Assembly: GCA_002315735.1 (NCBI GenBank)
Contig: DCIA01000008.1
Coordinates: 1 to 58,295 of the forward strand
Length of the DNA: 58,295 nt
From: Clostridiales bacterium UBA1738
GTDB lineage: Bacteria > Bacillota > Clostridia > UBA1381
Direction of reading: 5' to 3'
The translations under genes and the position numbers were made by a program. The notes beneath the pieces were generated by a model. That model saw only the letters and a list, made by a program, of their open reading frames with translations, did no database searches and had not been told where the DNA came from. This document shows, piece by piece, positions 58,269-58,295 of the stretch. Within the stretch, counting starts at the first letter, position 1, and each line of letters starts with the position of its first letter.

Positions 58269-58295
58269 ACGGTGCTTCAATTTCTTCGGGAATGT
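58267..58295 (-). CDS. C-terminal end of a further element gene (partial)
   Basis: Only the last nine codons are visible: (x)IPEEIEAP then TAA (58267-58269). The hairpin behind the stop supports a real gene end. Nothing more can be said about its identity. Confidence 0.4.

Overview
The window reads as low-GC Gram-positive chromosome from a spore-forming member of the Clostridia. Evidence: AT-rich intergenic DNA, strong AGGAGG ribosome binding sites, MutS2, a zinc-type S14, a SpoIIQ-like M23 protein behind a sigma-F-like promoter, reverse rubrerythrin plus rubredoxin (anaerobe), a sodium-pumping decarboxylase operon and an SLH surface protein. No rRNA genes and no CRISPR array were seen.

Layout. 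1-3.9 kb (minus): str operon rplGB-rpsL-rpsG-fusA-tuf, with its own promoter and tuf cut by the window edge. 4-6.7 kb: SLH surface protein and the divergent SpoIIQ-like gene. 6.8-7.2 kb: initiator tRNA-Met, then a hairpin-rich stretch ending in a copy of part of that tRNA. 7.3-9.2 kb: rpsB-tsf behind a structured leader. 9.2-28.7 kb: housekeeping and accessory genes (AEC permease, LOG protein, malQ, NSS transporter, mutS2, tadA, radical SAM YhcC family, thioesterase, tRNA-Leu, SH3-NlpC/P60 hydrolase, rubredoxin/rubrerythrin, PRK06851-like ATPase, metK), several proteins of unknown function and at least five small genes (29-55 aa). 29-45 kb: a nearly complete S10-spc-alpha ribosomal supercluster with a roughly 320-nt leader. 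45-51.8 kb: an SDR reductase and the Na+ decarboxylase operon continuing into tyrS and an M20 peptidase. 51.9-55.1 kb (minus): GntR-ABC operon with a palindromic operator over its own promoter. 55.2 kb to the end: edge of an integrated element.

The most informative spot is 55.16-58.3 kb. The last 15 codons of ribosomal protein S9 (rpsI), with the stop codon and a terminator, lie alone on the minus strand. They are followed directly by two tandem paralogous tyrosine recombinases and an excisionase-like HTH gene. This is the expected scar of an element inserted into the 3' end of rpsI. Most of the element and the repaired rpsI should lie beyond the right edge. The two integrases share a 79-bp stretch of perfect DNA identity around the catalytic arginine although they differ elsewhere.

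Other points of interest: the tRNA-fMet segment repeated 259 bp downstream; a likely dispersed repeat at 22.0-22.35 kb; a WalR-type direct repeat upstream of the NlpC/P60 gene; several hairpins in gaps of the ribosomal operons; a rubredoxin with Cys-X-Cys spacing; and an ATPase whose N-terminal half has lost its P-loop. The str cluster is separated from, and opposite to, the S10 cluster, and rpoBC is not upstream of it, so the usual Bacillus order is broken.
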